Origin: Stutzerimonas stutzeri
Lineage (GTDB): Bacteria; Pseudomonadota; Gammaproteobacteria; Pseudomonadales; Pseudomonadaceae
DNA length: 64,000 bases
Direction: 5' to 3'
Assembly (NCBI RefSeq): GCF_018138085.1
Contig: NZ_CP073105.1
Location: forward strand, 310,001-374,000
Under the pieces are notes generated by a model. That model was not told where the DNA came from. It ran no database searches and saw only the letters and a program-made list of their open reading frames with translations. Shown here piece by piece: positions 17,637 to 25,099 of this stretch. Within the stretch, counting starts at the first letter, position 1. The number at the start of each line of letters is the position of its first letter. The translations under genes and the position numbers were made by a program.

Positions 17637-18295
17637 TTAGAACTGTTCTTGCTCTGGTAGGGCTGTTGTCTCTATCGGGATGCCAGCCAATAGATCCACT
17701 ATCAGGTGAACATGATCCAAAGGACCCATGGTGGAGTTTGGAATTCTTTGCGCCGCTTTACATGACCGGTTGGGTCGAGGCGAGCTGGGTCGAGGATATC
17801 CACGGCAAATTCTTCGATCATGGCACTGGTGGAATTATCGGTACTGGTAATCACGGCTATGACACTGAGCTGGCTAGAGGTTGGCCGAGGGGCAAGTCAG
17901 GGAGTATTCATGGAGTTGTCGGCGCGGACCTGCCCAAGCGAGTCTATGTCCGTTGGCAATCCATAGTGGAGCCGCAAACCTATCGGGTATGGATCGATAT
18001 TCCCGAGGAAGCTCGTCAGCTCATGCATACCTCGACTCATCGGCGTTGCCCGGAAACACCAGACCAACCGGCCCTTTATTTAGCGGCTCTTCATCTGGGT
18101 TTGGCACCGGGCGGTATTGTGCAGGTATGGACCCGCGATGAATGCAACAGGCCGGTCAAGGTAGCCCGTGCGCAGGCGGAGATCGAGCCGCTCGGGCCTT
18201 CGCAAGGGAAGACTGAAGGGCGCTACGCTTACAAGATCAACGAAAAAACCAAGCGCTATATCGACAAGTACGGCATTCCATATGGAAGTTGGTAG
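17621..18295 (+). CDS. DUF2931 lipoprotein, probable immunity protein
   Basis: The 224-residue product has a lipoprotein signal with lipobox LSLSGC (Cys21). A DUF2931-type region follows (WWSLEFFAPLY, then LPKRVYVRWQSIVEPQTYRVWIDIP). It starts inside the last 16 bases of the lipase gene, so the two are translated together. Periplasmic lipoproteins partnered with periplasm-acting type VI lipases commonly neutralise them; DUF2931 genes are frequent neighbours of DUF2235 genes. Base composition is clearly less GC-rich than the surrounding core genes. An immunity role is inference from position and anchoring; direct binding is not shown by sequence. Confidence 0.75.
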   Translation: MDFTVIRTVLALVGLLSLSGCQPIDPLSGEHDPKDPWWSLEFFAPLYMTGWVEASWVEDIHGKFFDHGTGGIIGTGNHGYDTELARGWPRGKSGSIHGVVGADLPKRVYVRWQSIVEPQTYRVWIDIPEEARQLMHTSTHRRCPETPDQPALYLAALHLGLAPGGIVQVWTRDECNRPVKVARAQAEIEPLGPSQGKTEGRYAYKINEKTKRYIDKYGIPYGSW

Positions 18296-18448
18296 AAGTA
18301 TAGAAGCAAATATGCAGATAAGTACGTCCCGCTTATTTGCGCGGTATAACGAGCCGGCTTGGGCTGGGCACTGTTTTATCAATAGAAGCCAGATACAGCC
18401 GTCGCTGTAAATTCAAATATCGATAACTACCAGGTGAGGGAACACCGA

Positions 18449-19069
18449 ATGCAAGACAACCGAAGACCCGTTACATCTCGATCTCAGCGTTGGGCAATGA
18501 ACCTTGCCACGTATTTGATCAACCAAGGCATCTCCCCTAATCAAATTTCAGTTGCGAGTATCGGATTCGCGGCCGCGGCGGCTGCAAGTCTGCTGACGTC
18601 TACCGGTGCCCTCGCTTCTCTTGTGGCTATCGTGTTCATCCAGCTCAGGCTGGTATGCAACCTGCTCGACGGGATGGTGGCCATCGAAGGCGGCAAGCAC
18701 TCGGCCTTGGGCAGCCTGTACAACGAGTTTCCGGATCGCATCGCGGACAGCCTGCTGATCGTCACGCTTGGTTATGCGGTCGCCGAACCCTCGCTTGGCT
18801 GGTTTGCCGCGCTTGCCGCCGCTTTGACGGCCTACGTGCGGGTATTTGGCGGATCGCTTGGGCTCAAGCAAACCTTCGCCGGTCCCATGGCCAAGCAGCA
18901 TCGCATGGCGGTCATGACGGCTGGCCTGGCGCTGAATATCCCAGAGTTCCTTTTGTTCTCCACGCACCATGGCCTGTTTGCAGCGCTGATCATCATCGCG
19001 GCTGGTTCCGTCGTGACCTGTATCACCCGCACCCGAACAGTTGCCGGTCAGTTGAAGGAAGCGACGTGA
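18449..19069 (+). CDS. CDP-alcohol phosphatidyltransferase, YnbA-like
   Basis: The 206-residue membrane protein has about five or six hydrophobic helices and a variant CDP-alcohol phosphotransferase motif: N71-LL-DG-MV-A78-I79, then G88-SLY-N92-EFP-D96-RIA-D100. The canonical form is D-x2-DG-x2-AR-x8-G-x3-D-x3-D, so the first and third Asp are Asn and Arg is Ile. As I recall, E. coli YnbA has the same Asp-to-Asn changes, so this may be a family trait rather than loss of function. The enzyme would move a phosphatidyl-type group from a CDP-lipid to an unknown alcohol. TGAGGG lies eight bases before the ATG at 18449. The stop codon overlaps the next start (ATGTGATG region), so it leads a three-gene lipid operon. 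Confidence 0.82.
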   Translation: MQDNRRPVTSRSQRWAMNLATYLINQGISPNQISVASIGFAAAAAASLLTSTGALASLVAIVFIQLRLVCNLLDGMVAIEGGKHSALGSLYNEFPDRIADSLLIVTLGYAVAEPSLGWFAALAAALTAYVRVFGGSLGLKQTFAGPMAKQHRMAVMTAGLALNIPEFLLFSTHHGLFAALIIIAAGSVVTCITRTRTVAGQLKEAT

Positions 19070-19668
19070 TGTGGATTTCCACCCTGTTGATCTCGATTCT
19101 GCGACTACTGCTGGGTGCCAGCGCTCGCTTCGAAAGCACGCCAGACCTGTCCGGTCAGCGCATCTATTTCGCCAATCACGCCAGCCATATCGACACGCTG
19201 GCAATCATGGCAGCCCTGCCCAAGGAAGCGAGGCTCAACACCAAGCCCCTTGCGGCAGCCGATTACTGGGGCAAGAACAGGTTCCTGCGATACATCGCAA
19301 CGCGCGGGCTCAACTCCGTGCTTATCGATCGCCAACCGAAGGACGGCGAAGATCCTCTGGAGCCAGTGCGTCAGGCCATGGCACAGGGTTGTTCGGTGAT
19401 CATCTTTCCGGAAGGGACACGCAGGTTCCAGGCGCTTCCTGGCGAGTTCAAATCCGGACTTTACCGGCTCCACAAGGCGTTTCCGCAAGCGCGCCTGGTC
19501 CCCATCTATCTGGACAACCTTTACCGCTCGATGCCGAAAGGCAAGCACGTGCCCCTGCCGATCATCTGCACCATTCGGATCGGCGATCCGCTTGCGGTTG
19601 TAGAGAACGAAGAGATCGGCGATTTCCTGAACAGAGCCCGCGAAGCGGTGGTGAGGCTAGCCCAATGA
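19069..19668 (+). CDS. 1-acyl-glycerol-3-phosphate acyltransferase, PlsC family
   Basis: The 199-residue protein has an N-terminal hydrophobic helix and the PlsC motifs NHASHID (HxxxxD catalytic pair) and FPEGTRR (phosphate binding), with a later LVPIYLDN block. It should acylate a lysophosphatidic-acid-like acceptor at the inner membrane. The ATG at 19069 overlaps the stop of the upstream gene, and its own stop overlaps the next start as ATGA. It is therefore dedicated to this operon and is probably not the housekeeping plsC. The frame is open far upstream, but that part is the shadow of the preceding gene. Confidence 0.88.
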   Translation: MWISTLLISILRLLLGASARFESTPDLSGQRIYFANHASHIDTLAIMAALPKEARLNTKPLAAADYWGKNRFLRYIATRGLNSVLIDRQPKDGEDPLEPVRQAMAQGCSVIIFPEGTRRFQALPGEFKSGLYRLHKAFPQARLVPIYLDNLYRSMPKGKHVPLPIICTIRIGDPLAVVENEEIGDFLNRAREAVVRLAQ

Positions 19669-20606
19669 TCGAGAACAAGTTTTATGTGCTGATGGCCGGG
19701 GTCATTTCCCTGTTGGCAGTGGCCACCGTCACGGGGCTGATTCTGAAGCGCTTCGCCAAGTCGGAAGGCTCGATTGCAACGGTCGACAATCTGAATCTAC
19801 GAATCAACGCCTGGTGGTCGATGATCGCGATCTTCGTCGCTTCGTACCTGCTGGGCAGCACGGCGACGGTCGTGCTGTTCGCGTTCATATCGCTGTTCGC
19901 GTTGCGAGAGTTCATCACGTTGACGCCGACCCGTCTGGGCGATCACAACGCCTTGTTCGCAGCCTTCTTTATCCTCATTCCTTTGCAGTACGTGTTCATC
20001 GGTATTCACTGGTATTCGATGGTCACGCTGCTGATTCCGGTTTATGCCTTCCTGTTCCTGCCTTCGATTGCCGTGCTGTCGCAGGAAACCGATGGCTTTC
20101 TCGAGCGCGCGGCCAAGATTCAATGGGGCGTCATGATCACGGTGTACTGCATCAGCCACGCACCGGCGCTGCTCATTCTCGATCTCGAAGGCTTTGAAGG
20201 GCAGAACGCCCTGCTGCTGTTCTACCTGATGTTCGTCGTTCAGATCAGCGATGTGCTGCAGTACGTGTTCGGGAAACTGTTCGGAAAAACCAAGGTTGCG
20301 CCTATCGTCAGCCCCTCCAAGACGATAGAAGGGCTGGTCGGCGGCGGCTTGGCGGCAATGCTGGCGGGCGGCGGCATGTATTGGCTCACACCGTTCAGCT
20401 TCTACCAGTCGATGGCCATGTCCTTCGTGATCGTGGTGATGGGTTTTCTGGGCGGCCTGACGCTCTCGGCGATCAAGCGCAGCCTGCAAGCCAAGGACTG
20501 GGGCACCATGATCAAAGGCCACGGCGGCATGCTAGATCGGATGGACTCGGTGTGTTTCGCCGCGCCGGTATTCTTCCATCTCACCCGTTATTTCTTCTCG
20601 GCTTGA
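19665..20606 (+). CDS. Phosphatidate cytidylyltransferase, CdsA/YnbB-like
   Basis: The 313-residue integral membrane protein has about eight helices and the full CdsA signature near its C-terminus: SAIKRSLQAKDWG, then HGGMLDRMDS. It should make a CDP-diacylglycerol-type lipid from phosphatidate and CTP. In this operon PlsC would make the phosphatidate, this enzyme would activate it, and the first gene's product would transfer it to an alcohol head group. The start at 19665 overlaps the plsC-like stop (ATGA). I recall E. coli YnbA and YnbB forming a comparable pair. Being a second, linked copy, it is unlikely to be the essential cdsA. Confidence 0.88.
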   Translation: MIENKFYVLMAGVISLLAVATVTGLILKRFAKSEGSIATVDNLNLRINAWWSMIAIFVASYLLGSTATVVLFAFISLFALREFITLTPTRLGDHNALFAAFFILIPLQYVFIGIHWYSMVTLLIPVYAFLFLPSIAVLSQETDGFLERAAKIQWGVMITVYCISHAPALLILDLEGFEGQNALLLFYLMFVVQISDVLQYVFGKLFGKTKVAPIVSPSKTIEGLVGGGLAAMLAGGGMYWLTPFSFYQSMAMSFVIVVMGFLGGLTLSAIKRSLQAKDWGTMIKGHGGMLDRMDSVCFAAPVFFHLTRYFFSA

Positions 20607-21012
20607 TCGCTGCCACGCTGATAAATCCGTGCCTCGACAGGACGGCTAACGGTCACCTGACGCAGGTGACCAGTGCCTTGTCGATGTCACGCAGTTATCG
20701 AACTCGTCCTTAACAGGTCCGCCGGGCGACCACCGTCGCCTTTGGAGCAGGCCGATCAACCCTCCACGGAACGCCTTCTGGCGGGTGTCCTTGTGCGTGC
20801 CGGCGTTCTGGCGTCGGTCAGGTGATTAGCTTCATCGGGAAATAGGCAGCGTGATCGCTTGTTTATTGCGGAAAGCTATTTTCGAGTATCCCCAACATCA
20901 ACACTTTAGTCCAAGCGTTGTTATTAACTTGCTTGGTGGTTAGCATGTCTTAAGAGTTGTTACAAGGCGAGCATTGAGACTAATAGTTCAGCGGGTAGTT
21001 TATGGCCGCAAA
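20607..21012. other. 406-base intergenic region with a perfect hairpin
   Basis: No gene is supported here. At 20651-20671 GGTCACCTG pairs perfectly with CAGGTGACC around a three-base loop, 44 bases after the lipid operon. It has no T-run, so it could be a weak terminator, a 3'-end stabiliser or an operator. The part from about 20860 to 21000 is AT-rich for this genome and shows nothing else recognisable. Confidence 0.45.
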
Positions 21013-21018
21013 ACAAAA

Positions 21019-21037
21019 AAGGCGCCTACGGCGCCTT
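21019..21037 (-). terminator. Rho-independent terminator of the repeat-protein gene
   Basis: Read on the minus strand, AAGGCGCC and GGCGCCTT form an eight-pair stem with a three-base loop, followed by TTTTGTTTT. It begins 18 bases beyond the stop codon at 21055. Confidence 0.85.
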
Positions 21038-21054
21038 GAATTGAAGCGTTACAT

Positions 21055-21450
21055 TCAGACCGTACCGAGTCCGGTACGATCGCTACCATCTTCCGCGAGC
21101 AGTTGTCCGAGCGGAGTACGTTCGAAACCATCGTCCGCCACTTGATCCGCTTGGGGCGTCAGATCGAATCCGTCTTCAGCGACCTGGTCTGCTTGCGGCG
21201 TGAAGTCGAAGCCGTCTTCTGCAATCTGCCCACAGATCGGGGTGAGATCGAAGCCGTCTTCAGCAAGTTGTTCACCCAGTGGTGTGCGATCGAAGCTGCT
21301 TTCCGAAAGGGTGCGATCGCCGGATATCGGTGCCTGCACGGTCGAGGCGCCCTGCGCTTCGCCCACGATGGGTTGCGGATGGCTTGGCGGTATCGCGAAG
21401 GCTGTCGATGCGACGCCGGCCAGAATTACGCTTGCAATGAGCTTTTTCAT
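21055..21450 (-). CDS. Small exported protein with 14-residue AEDG repeats
   Basis: The 131-residue product has a clean signal peptide (MKKLIASVILAGVASTAFA). About 25 residues later come tandem 14-residue repeats with consensus F-D-x-T-P-x-x-x-Q-[LIV]-A-E-D-G. The units read in turn FDRTPLGEQLAEDG, FDLTPICGQIAEDG, FDFTPQADQVAEDG, FDLTPQADQVADDG, FERTPLGQLLAEDG and a partial SDRTGLG. The repeats are acidic, with Asp/Glu every seven or so residues, which could suit calcium or cation binding; that is inference. I recall small Pseudomonas proteins with similar AEDGxDRT repeats, sometimes labelled phage infection protein, but no function I would assert. It is monocistronic, with its own terminator. 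Confidence 0.8.
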   Translation of the reverse strand: MKKLIASVILAGVASTAFAIPPSHPQPIVGEAQGASTVQAPISGDRTLSESSFDRTPLGEQLAEDGFDLTPICGQIAEDGFDFTPQADQVAEDGFDLTPQADQVADDGFERTPLGQLLAEDGSDRTGLGTV

Positions 21451-21485
21451 GAGGATGTCCTCGGTAGTAGTTGGGTACGGGACCT

Positions 21486-21513
21486 ATGCTACGGACGAAG
21501 ACGAATTGGACAA
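21486..21513 (-). promoter_or_regulatory. Candidate promoter of the repeat-protein gene
   Basis: On the minus strand TTGTCC (21508-21513) and TAGCAT (21486-21491) are separated by 16 bases. They would give a transcript starting about 30 bases before the ATG at 21450. Both hexamers are only partial matches. Confidence 0.3.
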
Positions 21514-21590
21514 ACGCGAGCGTATCAATAGTACAAATCGACGGCTGTGATATTCGTTGGCGGCGGGGCTATTGATTAAATCAGCCAATA

Positions 21591-21607
21591 ATTTAATTCA
21601 ATTAAAT
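21591..21607. repeat. AT-only palindrome ATTTAATT-C-AATTAAAT
   Basis: A perfect eight-base inverted repeat around one C lies in an AT-rich island (about 21570-21615) in otherwise GC-rich DNA. It is 83 bases beyond the SnoaL-like stop and 140 bases before the repeat-protein start. It could be a dimeric repressor site or a binding patch for an MvaT/H-NS-type protein; neither is shown. Confidence 0.5.
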
Positions 21608-21689
21608 CGATAGTTGTTAGCAGCTTGCCCTGTTGTTAGTTGCCGCGGCTGGGTTGGCGGTTGCGATCGCCGCCATGCCGACTGGACCG

Positions 21690-22133
21690 TCAGGGCAAGG
21701 CTTTCTCGGCGTAGGTGCGCGTTGCCAAGCCGAGCTGGGCGCGGAAGCTTTCCATGTCGAACATGGTGCAAATCTCGCGAATCTGCTGGCCAGGCGTCAG
21801 GGTCCAGAACGCCATCGCGGAAATGCTCAGCACCTTGTCGCTGGGCGGGTAGCCGAACGCGGGTGTTTCGATGGTCCCGATCAGGGTGCTCCAGGTCACC
21901 ACCTTGTCGCCCTCGGCAATGCACTCTTCGACGACCACTTCGAGATCGGGCATGGCGCTCCGAATCTCGGCGACCATCGCGGCAAACGCGGGGCTGGCCA
22001 TCGGGTGGCCGACGAAGGAGCTCTTGTAGAGAAAATCCTTGCTGTGCAACTGCTCGGCAAGCGCCAGGTGCCCACGGTTCCAGGTCAGTTCGATGTGTTG
22101 GCGGACCAGGCGTTTGTTGTCGTCCAGTGACAT
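21690..22133 (-). CDS. SnoaL-like ester cyclase / NTF2-fold protein
   Basis: The 147-residue protein has the SnoaL-type opening (NKRLVRQHIELTWNRGHLALAEQL). A middle region AAMVAEIRSAMPDLEVVVEECIAEGDKVVTWSTLIGT and a closing IREICTMFDMESFRAQLGL follow. The NTF2-like cone fold holds a small-molecule pocket, and SnoaL itself is a polyketide cyclase, but most members found in genomes outside polyketide clusters are uncharacterised. The start at 22133 (MSLDDNKRL) fits the family; only a weak GGATAAGAAAG precedes it. It lies downstream of phoQ and may be read through from that operon. Confidence 0.78.
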   Translation of the reverse strand: MSLDDNKRLVRQHIELTWNRGHLALAEQLHSKDFLYKSSFVGHPMASPAFAAMVAEIRSAMPDLEVVVEECIAEGDKVVTWSTLIGTIETPAFGYPPSDKVLSISAMAFWTLTPGQQIREICTMFDMESFRAQLGLATRTYAEKALP

Positions 22134-22218
22134 CTTTCTTATCCGGTAGAAGGGCGGAGCTGCAACTGTAGCAGCCGGTACCAGGAGCCGGCATCCATCG
22201 GCAGAGCGTGTTGTCCTG

Positions 22219-23616
22219 TCAGTCGAGCGGCAGGCAAAGTCGGAACGCCGCGCCGCCGAGCTCGGAGTCATCCAGCCTGAGCTCGCCGTCGTAACTGTCG
22301 ATGATGTCCTTTACCACCGCCAGGCCGATGCCCTGACCTGGGTGCTGGGCGTCCAGTCGTTCTCCGCGGCGCAGAATGCGCGCGCGCTGGTCGACCGGGA
22401 CGCCGGGCCCATCGTCTTCGATGCTCAGCATCAGATGGTCGGGATGCTGCTTTAGGCTGATGCGCACCTGGTGGAGGCAAAGCCGGTAGGCATTTTCCAG
22501 CAGATTACCGAGCAGCTCCATCAGCGCACCCTGCTCCAGCGGCAGGGTGGCCTTTGCTGGGATCTGCAGCTCGACCTGCACGCGTTTGTCCTGGTAGACC
22601 TTGTCCAGCGTGCTGCACAGGCGAACCAGCAACGGTTGCAGCGCAACCCGGTGGCGCACCAGGCCGCTCTGGCCGAGGCTCGCACGTTGCAGTTGATAGC
22701 CGATCTGCTGGCTCATGCGCTCGATCTGGGCGCGCATGACGCGGGACTGCTCGCGGTTGTCCGGCTGGGTACTGATCACTTCGCCGACGCTTTGTAGAAC
22801 GGTCAGCGGCGTTTTCAGGCTGTGGGCCAGATCGCCGAGGGAATTGCGGTACTGCTCGCGCTGGCGGCGTTCACCATCGAGCAACCGGTTCAGCGAGCGA
22901 GTCAGGCGCAGGAGCTCACGTGGATGCTGGTCGCTGAGTCGATCCAGCCGGCCCGCCTCCACCTGATCGAGCTCATGGCTGAGGCGTTTCAGCGAGCGGA
23001 AGCCCCAGGTCAGGCCCAGCCAGAGCAGCGTCAGCAATACCAGCAGACCGCCGCCGAGCCAGAGGTAGAGCTGGCGACGAAATTCTTCGAACAGGCTGCG
23101 ATATTCGCTGGTGGGTTGCATGGTGACGAAGCTGAACGCCTGGCGTTCGTCATCGGTCAGGCGCAGCTCGACGTCGTAGACGAAGTACTCGACACCGTCG
23201 GCGTCGCGGACCCGCCTGAATTCGGTGATGTGGTCGTTCAGGCGCGGTTGGTAGTCGATGCTTTCGTCCTCGGCCGAACGTGACTGCCAGAGTCTCTTGC
23301 CTTGCGGATCGTAGATATAGCCCAGCAGCTTGGCATCGGGCAGATCGAACTCTTCATCGGGCAGCCGATCCGGCATGATCAGCCGGCCGCCTTCGATGCG
23401 TGACGCGGTGATCAGGGTGTTGGCGTCGGCCGCCAGGCGCTCCTCAATGATACGCTCGAAGGCGAGGCTGAACGCGGCCTGTATCACCGGAAGCAGGGCG
23501 AGCATGAACAGGACGGCGAGGCCGGTTGCCCCCAACATCAGCCGCAGGCGCAGCGACATACTGCCGTTACGTGCGGCTCTTGCCAGCACCAGGCAACGGC
23601 CCCAGCGACGACTCAT
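22219..23616 (-). CDS. phoQ: Sensor histidine kinase PhoQ
   Basis: The 465-residue membrane kinase has TM1 near residues 27-50, a PhoQ-type periplasmic sensor of about 135 residues, and TM2 near 184-206. A HAMP domain follows, then H265 in LGDLAHSLKTPLTVLQS and an ATPase domain with LLENAYRLC, EDDGPGVPVDQR and GQGIGLAVVKDI. The sensor has acidic patches (DEEFDLPDAK, AEDESIDY) suited to divalent cation or cationic peptide sensing. It starts as ATGA over the phoP stop. Together with phoP and oprH upstream it forms the oprH-phoP-phoQ operon known from P. aeruginosa, which responds to low Mg2+ and cationic peptides. Confidence 0.92.
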   Translation of the reverse strand: MSRRWGRCLVLARAARNGSMSLRLRLMLGATGLAVLFMLALLPVIQAAFSLAFERIIEERLAADANTLITASRIEGGRLIMPDRLPDEEFDLPDAKLLGYIYDPQGKRLWQSRSAEDESIDYQPRLNDHITEFRRVRDADGVEYFVYDVELRLTDDERQAFSFVTMQPTSEYRSLFEEFRRQLYLWLGGGLLVLLTLLWLGLTWGFRSLKRLSHELDQVEAGRLDRLSDQHPRELLRLTRSLNRLLDGERRQREQYRNSLGDLAHSLKTPLTVLQSVGEVISTQPDNREQSRVMRAQIERMSQQIGYQLQRASLGQSGLVRHRVALQPLLVRLCSTLDKVYQDKRVQVELQIPAKATLPLEQGALMELLGNLLENAYRLCLHQVRISLKQHPDHLMLSIEDDGPGVPVDQRARILRRGERLDAQHPGQGIGLAVVKDIIDSYDGELRLDDSELGGAAFRLCLPLD

Positions 23617-24290
23617 CGGCAGCGCTCGGTGAACAGATAGCCCAGGCCACGAACGGTATCGATGGGCTTCAGCCCGCCGTGGGCATCCAGTTTGCGCCGC
23701 AACCGGCCGACCAGCACTTCGATGACGTTGGCGTCACGCTCGTTGTCGTCCGGGTAGAGCTGCTCCATCAGGCGTTCCTTGGCGACCACCTGCTGCTGGT
23801 GACGCATCAGGTATTCGAGTATGCGGTACTCGAAGGCGGTCAGCGGCAGGGGCTCGTCATTGACCATTGCCTGCTTGCGGTTGAGGTCGAGCTTCAACGG
23901 GCCGGCCTCGATGCTCGCCTGGGTAAAGCCGGACGAGCGTCGCAGCAGCGCGTTGAGCCGCGCCTCCAGTTCCTCGAACTGGAAGGGTTTGACCACGTAG
24001 TCGTCGGCGCCGGCGGCCAGGCCTTCGACCTTGTCCTGCCAGTTACCGCGCGCGGTGAGGATGAGGATGGGAAAGCGCTCGCCATTGCTGCGTAGCTGGC
24101 GGATCAGGTCCAGGCCGGAGATGCCCGGCAGGCCGAGATCAATCACCGCGAGGTCATGATTGAACTCGCGGGTCTGGTATAGCGCTTCTTCGGCATCGGC
24201 GACCGCGTCGACCACGTGCCCGCTTTCGCTCAGGCGAGTCAGTAGGTGGTGGCGCAGCAGCGCCTCGTCTTCCACCACCAGCACTTTCAT
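23613..24290 (-). CDS. phoP: Response regulator PhoP
   Basis: The 225-residue OmpR-family regulator has acidic pocket VVEDEA, phosphoacceptor D51 in AVIDLGLPG and the VVKPFQFEEL switch lysine. Its winged-helix domain has RDANVIEVLVGRLRRKLD and the TVRGLGYLF wing. AGGAG lies six bases before the ATG. It is second in the oprH-phoP-phoQ operon and overlaps phoQ by four bases. It probably binds the four phased GTTCAG half-sites upstream of oprH and so controls its own operon. Confidence 0.95.
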   Translation of the reverse strand: MKVLVVEDEALLRHHLLTRLSESGHVVDAVADAEEALYQTREFNHDLAVIDLGLPGISGLDLIRQLRSNGERFPILILTARGNWQDKVEGLAAGADDYVVKPFQFEELEARLNALLRRSSGFTQASIEAGPLKLDLNRKQAMVNDEPLPLTAFEYRILEYLMRHQQQVVAKERLMEQLYPDDNERDANVIEVLVGRLRRKLDAHGGLKPIDTVRGLGYLFTERCR

Positions 24291-24310
24291 GGGCGGCTCC
24301 TGTCATGCAG

Positions 24311-24334
24311 ACGGCCGGGACAATCCCCGGCCGT
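24311..24334 (-). other. Intercistronic hairpin between oprH and phoP
   Basis: ACGGCCGGG (24311-24319) pairs perfectly with CCCGGCCGT (24326-24334) around a six-base loop, in the 69-base gap between oprH and phoP. There is no U-run. It is placed to stabilise the oprH 3' end or to lower read-through into phoPQ, allowing much more OprH than PhoP. Confidence 0.6.
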
Positions 24335-24359
24335 GTTCCTGTCGATGCAAGCGTGCAGC

Positions 24360-24965
24360 TTAGAACTTGTAGTTCACGCCGAGGTAGGCCTGCTTGGTGC
24401 TATGCAGGTCGATCGAACCGATCTTGCCGACACCGCGCTCGGAGACTTCGGTACCGGCATTGCTGCGCAGGTAACGGTAACCGGCTTCGATCGATGTGTT
24501 ATTGCCGACGTCTTGCAGGACACCGGCCTGCAGACCCACCAGGTAACCGATGTCGCTGTCGCGGCTGTAGCCGCTGGACTCGTTTTCGAGCTTGGTCAGC
24601 CCGGCGCTGGCACCGCCGAACAGGCGGGTGGTTTCACCGATCGGCAGGAACATGTCGTAGCTGCCGATCAGGTTCTGCTGACGCAGCTTGAGCGAGCTGC
24701 CGTAGTCGTCGGATACGTTTTCGTAGGTGGCATAGTAGCGCGCCTCGTCAGTCATCTGACCGGCACGGATGCCCCAGGTGCCGCTGTTCTTGAAGGTGTC
24801 ATCGAAGCGGTTCGCGCCCGGCATGTTCTGCTTCAGGCTGCTGGAGCGATCCATGTTGACGGTGCTCTTGCCCCAGGTGAGGCCGGCGAAATTGTCGGCG
24901 GCTTGGGCGCCGAGGGTGAAAACGCTCAGGGTGGTGGCGATGGCCAGGGTGTGCAGCTTGTTCAT
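24360..24965 (-). CDS. oprH: Outer membrane protein OprH
   Basis: The 201-residue beta-barrel precursor has a signal peptide (MNKLHTLAIATTLSVFTLGAQA). The mature start ADNFAGLTWGKS and internal blocks GTWGIRAGQ, ARYYATYENVSDD, KLRQQNLIGSYDMFLPIG, DIGYLVGLQAGVLQ and LGVNYKF match P. aeruginosa OprH closely as I remember it. OprH is a small eight-stranded barrel that interacts with LPS and replaces divalent cations at the surface under low Mg2+. AGGAG lies six bases before the ATG. It is the first gene of the oprH-phoP-phoQ operon and sits behind a four-fold PhoP-box array. Confidence 0.95.
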   Translation of the reverse strand: MNKLHTLAIATTLSVFTLGAQAADNFAGLTWGKSTVNMDRSSSLKQNMPGANRFDDTFKNSGTWGIRAGQMTDEARYYATYENVSDDYGSSLKLRQQNLIGSYDMFLPIGETTRLFGGASAGLTKLENESSGYSRDSDIGYLVGLQAGVLQDVGNNTSIEAGYRYLRSNAGTEVSERGVGKIGSIDLHSTKQAYLGVNYKF

Positions 24966-25020
24966 GTGTCGCTCCTTTGCAGGCGTGGAAAATTTACGTC
25001 TCCATCCTGCCTGCGGGGCG

Positions 25021-25059
25021 CTGAACGGCTCCTGAACCCTGGCTGAACCTGAGCTGAAC
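25021..25059 (-). promoter_or_regulatory. Four phased PhoP half-sites upstream of oprH
   Basis: GTTCAG occurs four times on the minus strand (as CTGAAC at 25021, 25032, 25043 and 25054), each exactly 11 bases apart, or one helical turn. PhoP boxes are direct repeats of GTTTA/GTTCA-type hexamers with this 11-base spacing, so this reads as two adjacent boxes or three overlapping ones. The array ends 56 bases before the oprH start codon. A possible -10, TAAATT, lies about 24 bases downstream. Confidence 0.85.
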
Positions 25060-25099
25060 GATGGCGCAGCCGGTGCAAGCTGGCTGCGCCATCGATCCG

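Noticed and set aside
19071-19664. Long reading frame running from 19071 through the plsC-like gene into the cdsA-like gene (511 codons in all).
   Set aside because: Only the part from 19665 has membrane-protein character and the CdsA signature; the front part overlaps plsC out of frame and is rich in Arg and Gln.
20651-20671. Perfect hairpin considered as the Rho-independent terminator of the lipid operon.
   Set aside because: No T-run follows on either strand; kept only as a hairpin of unknown role.
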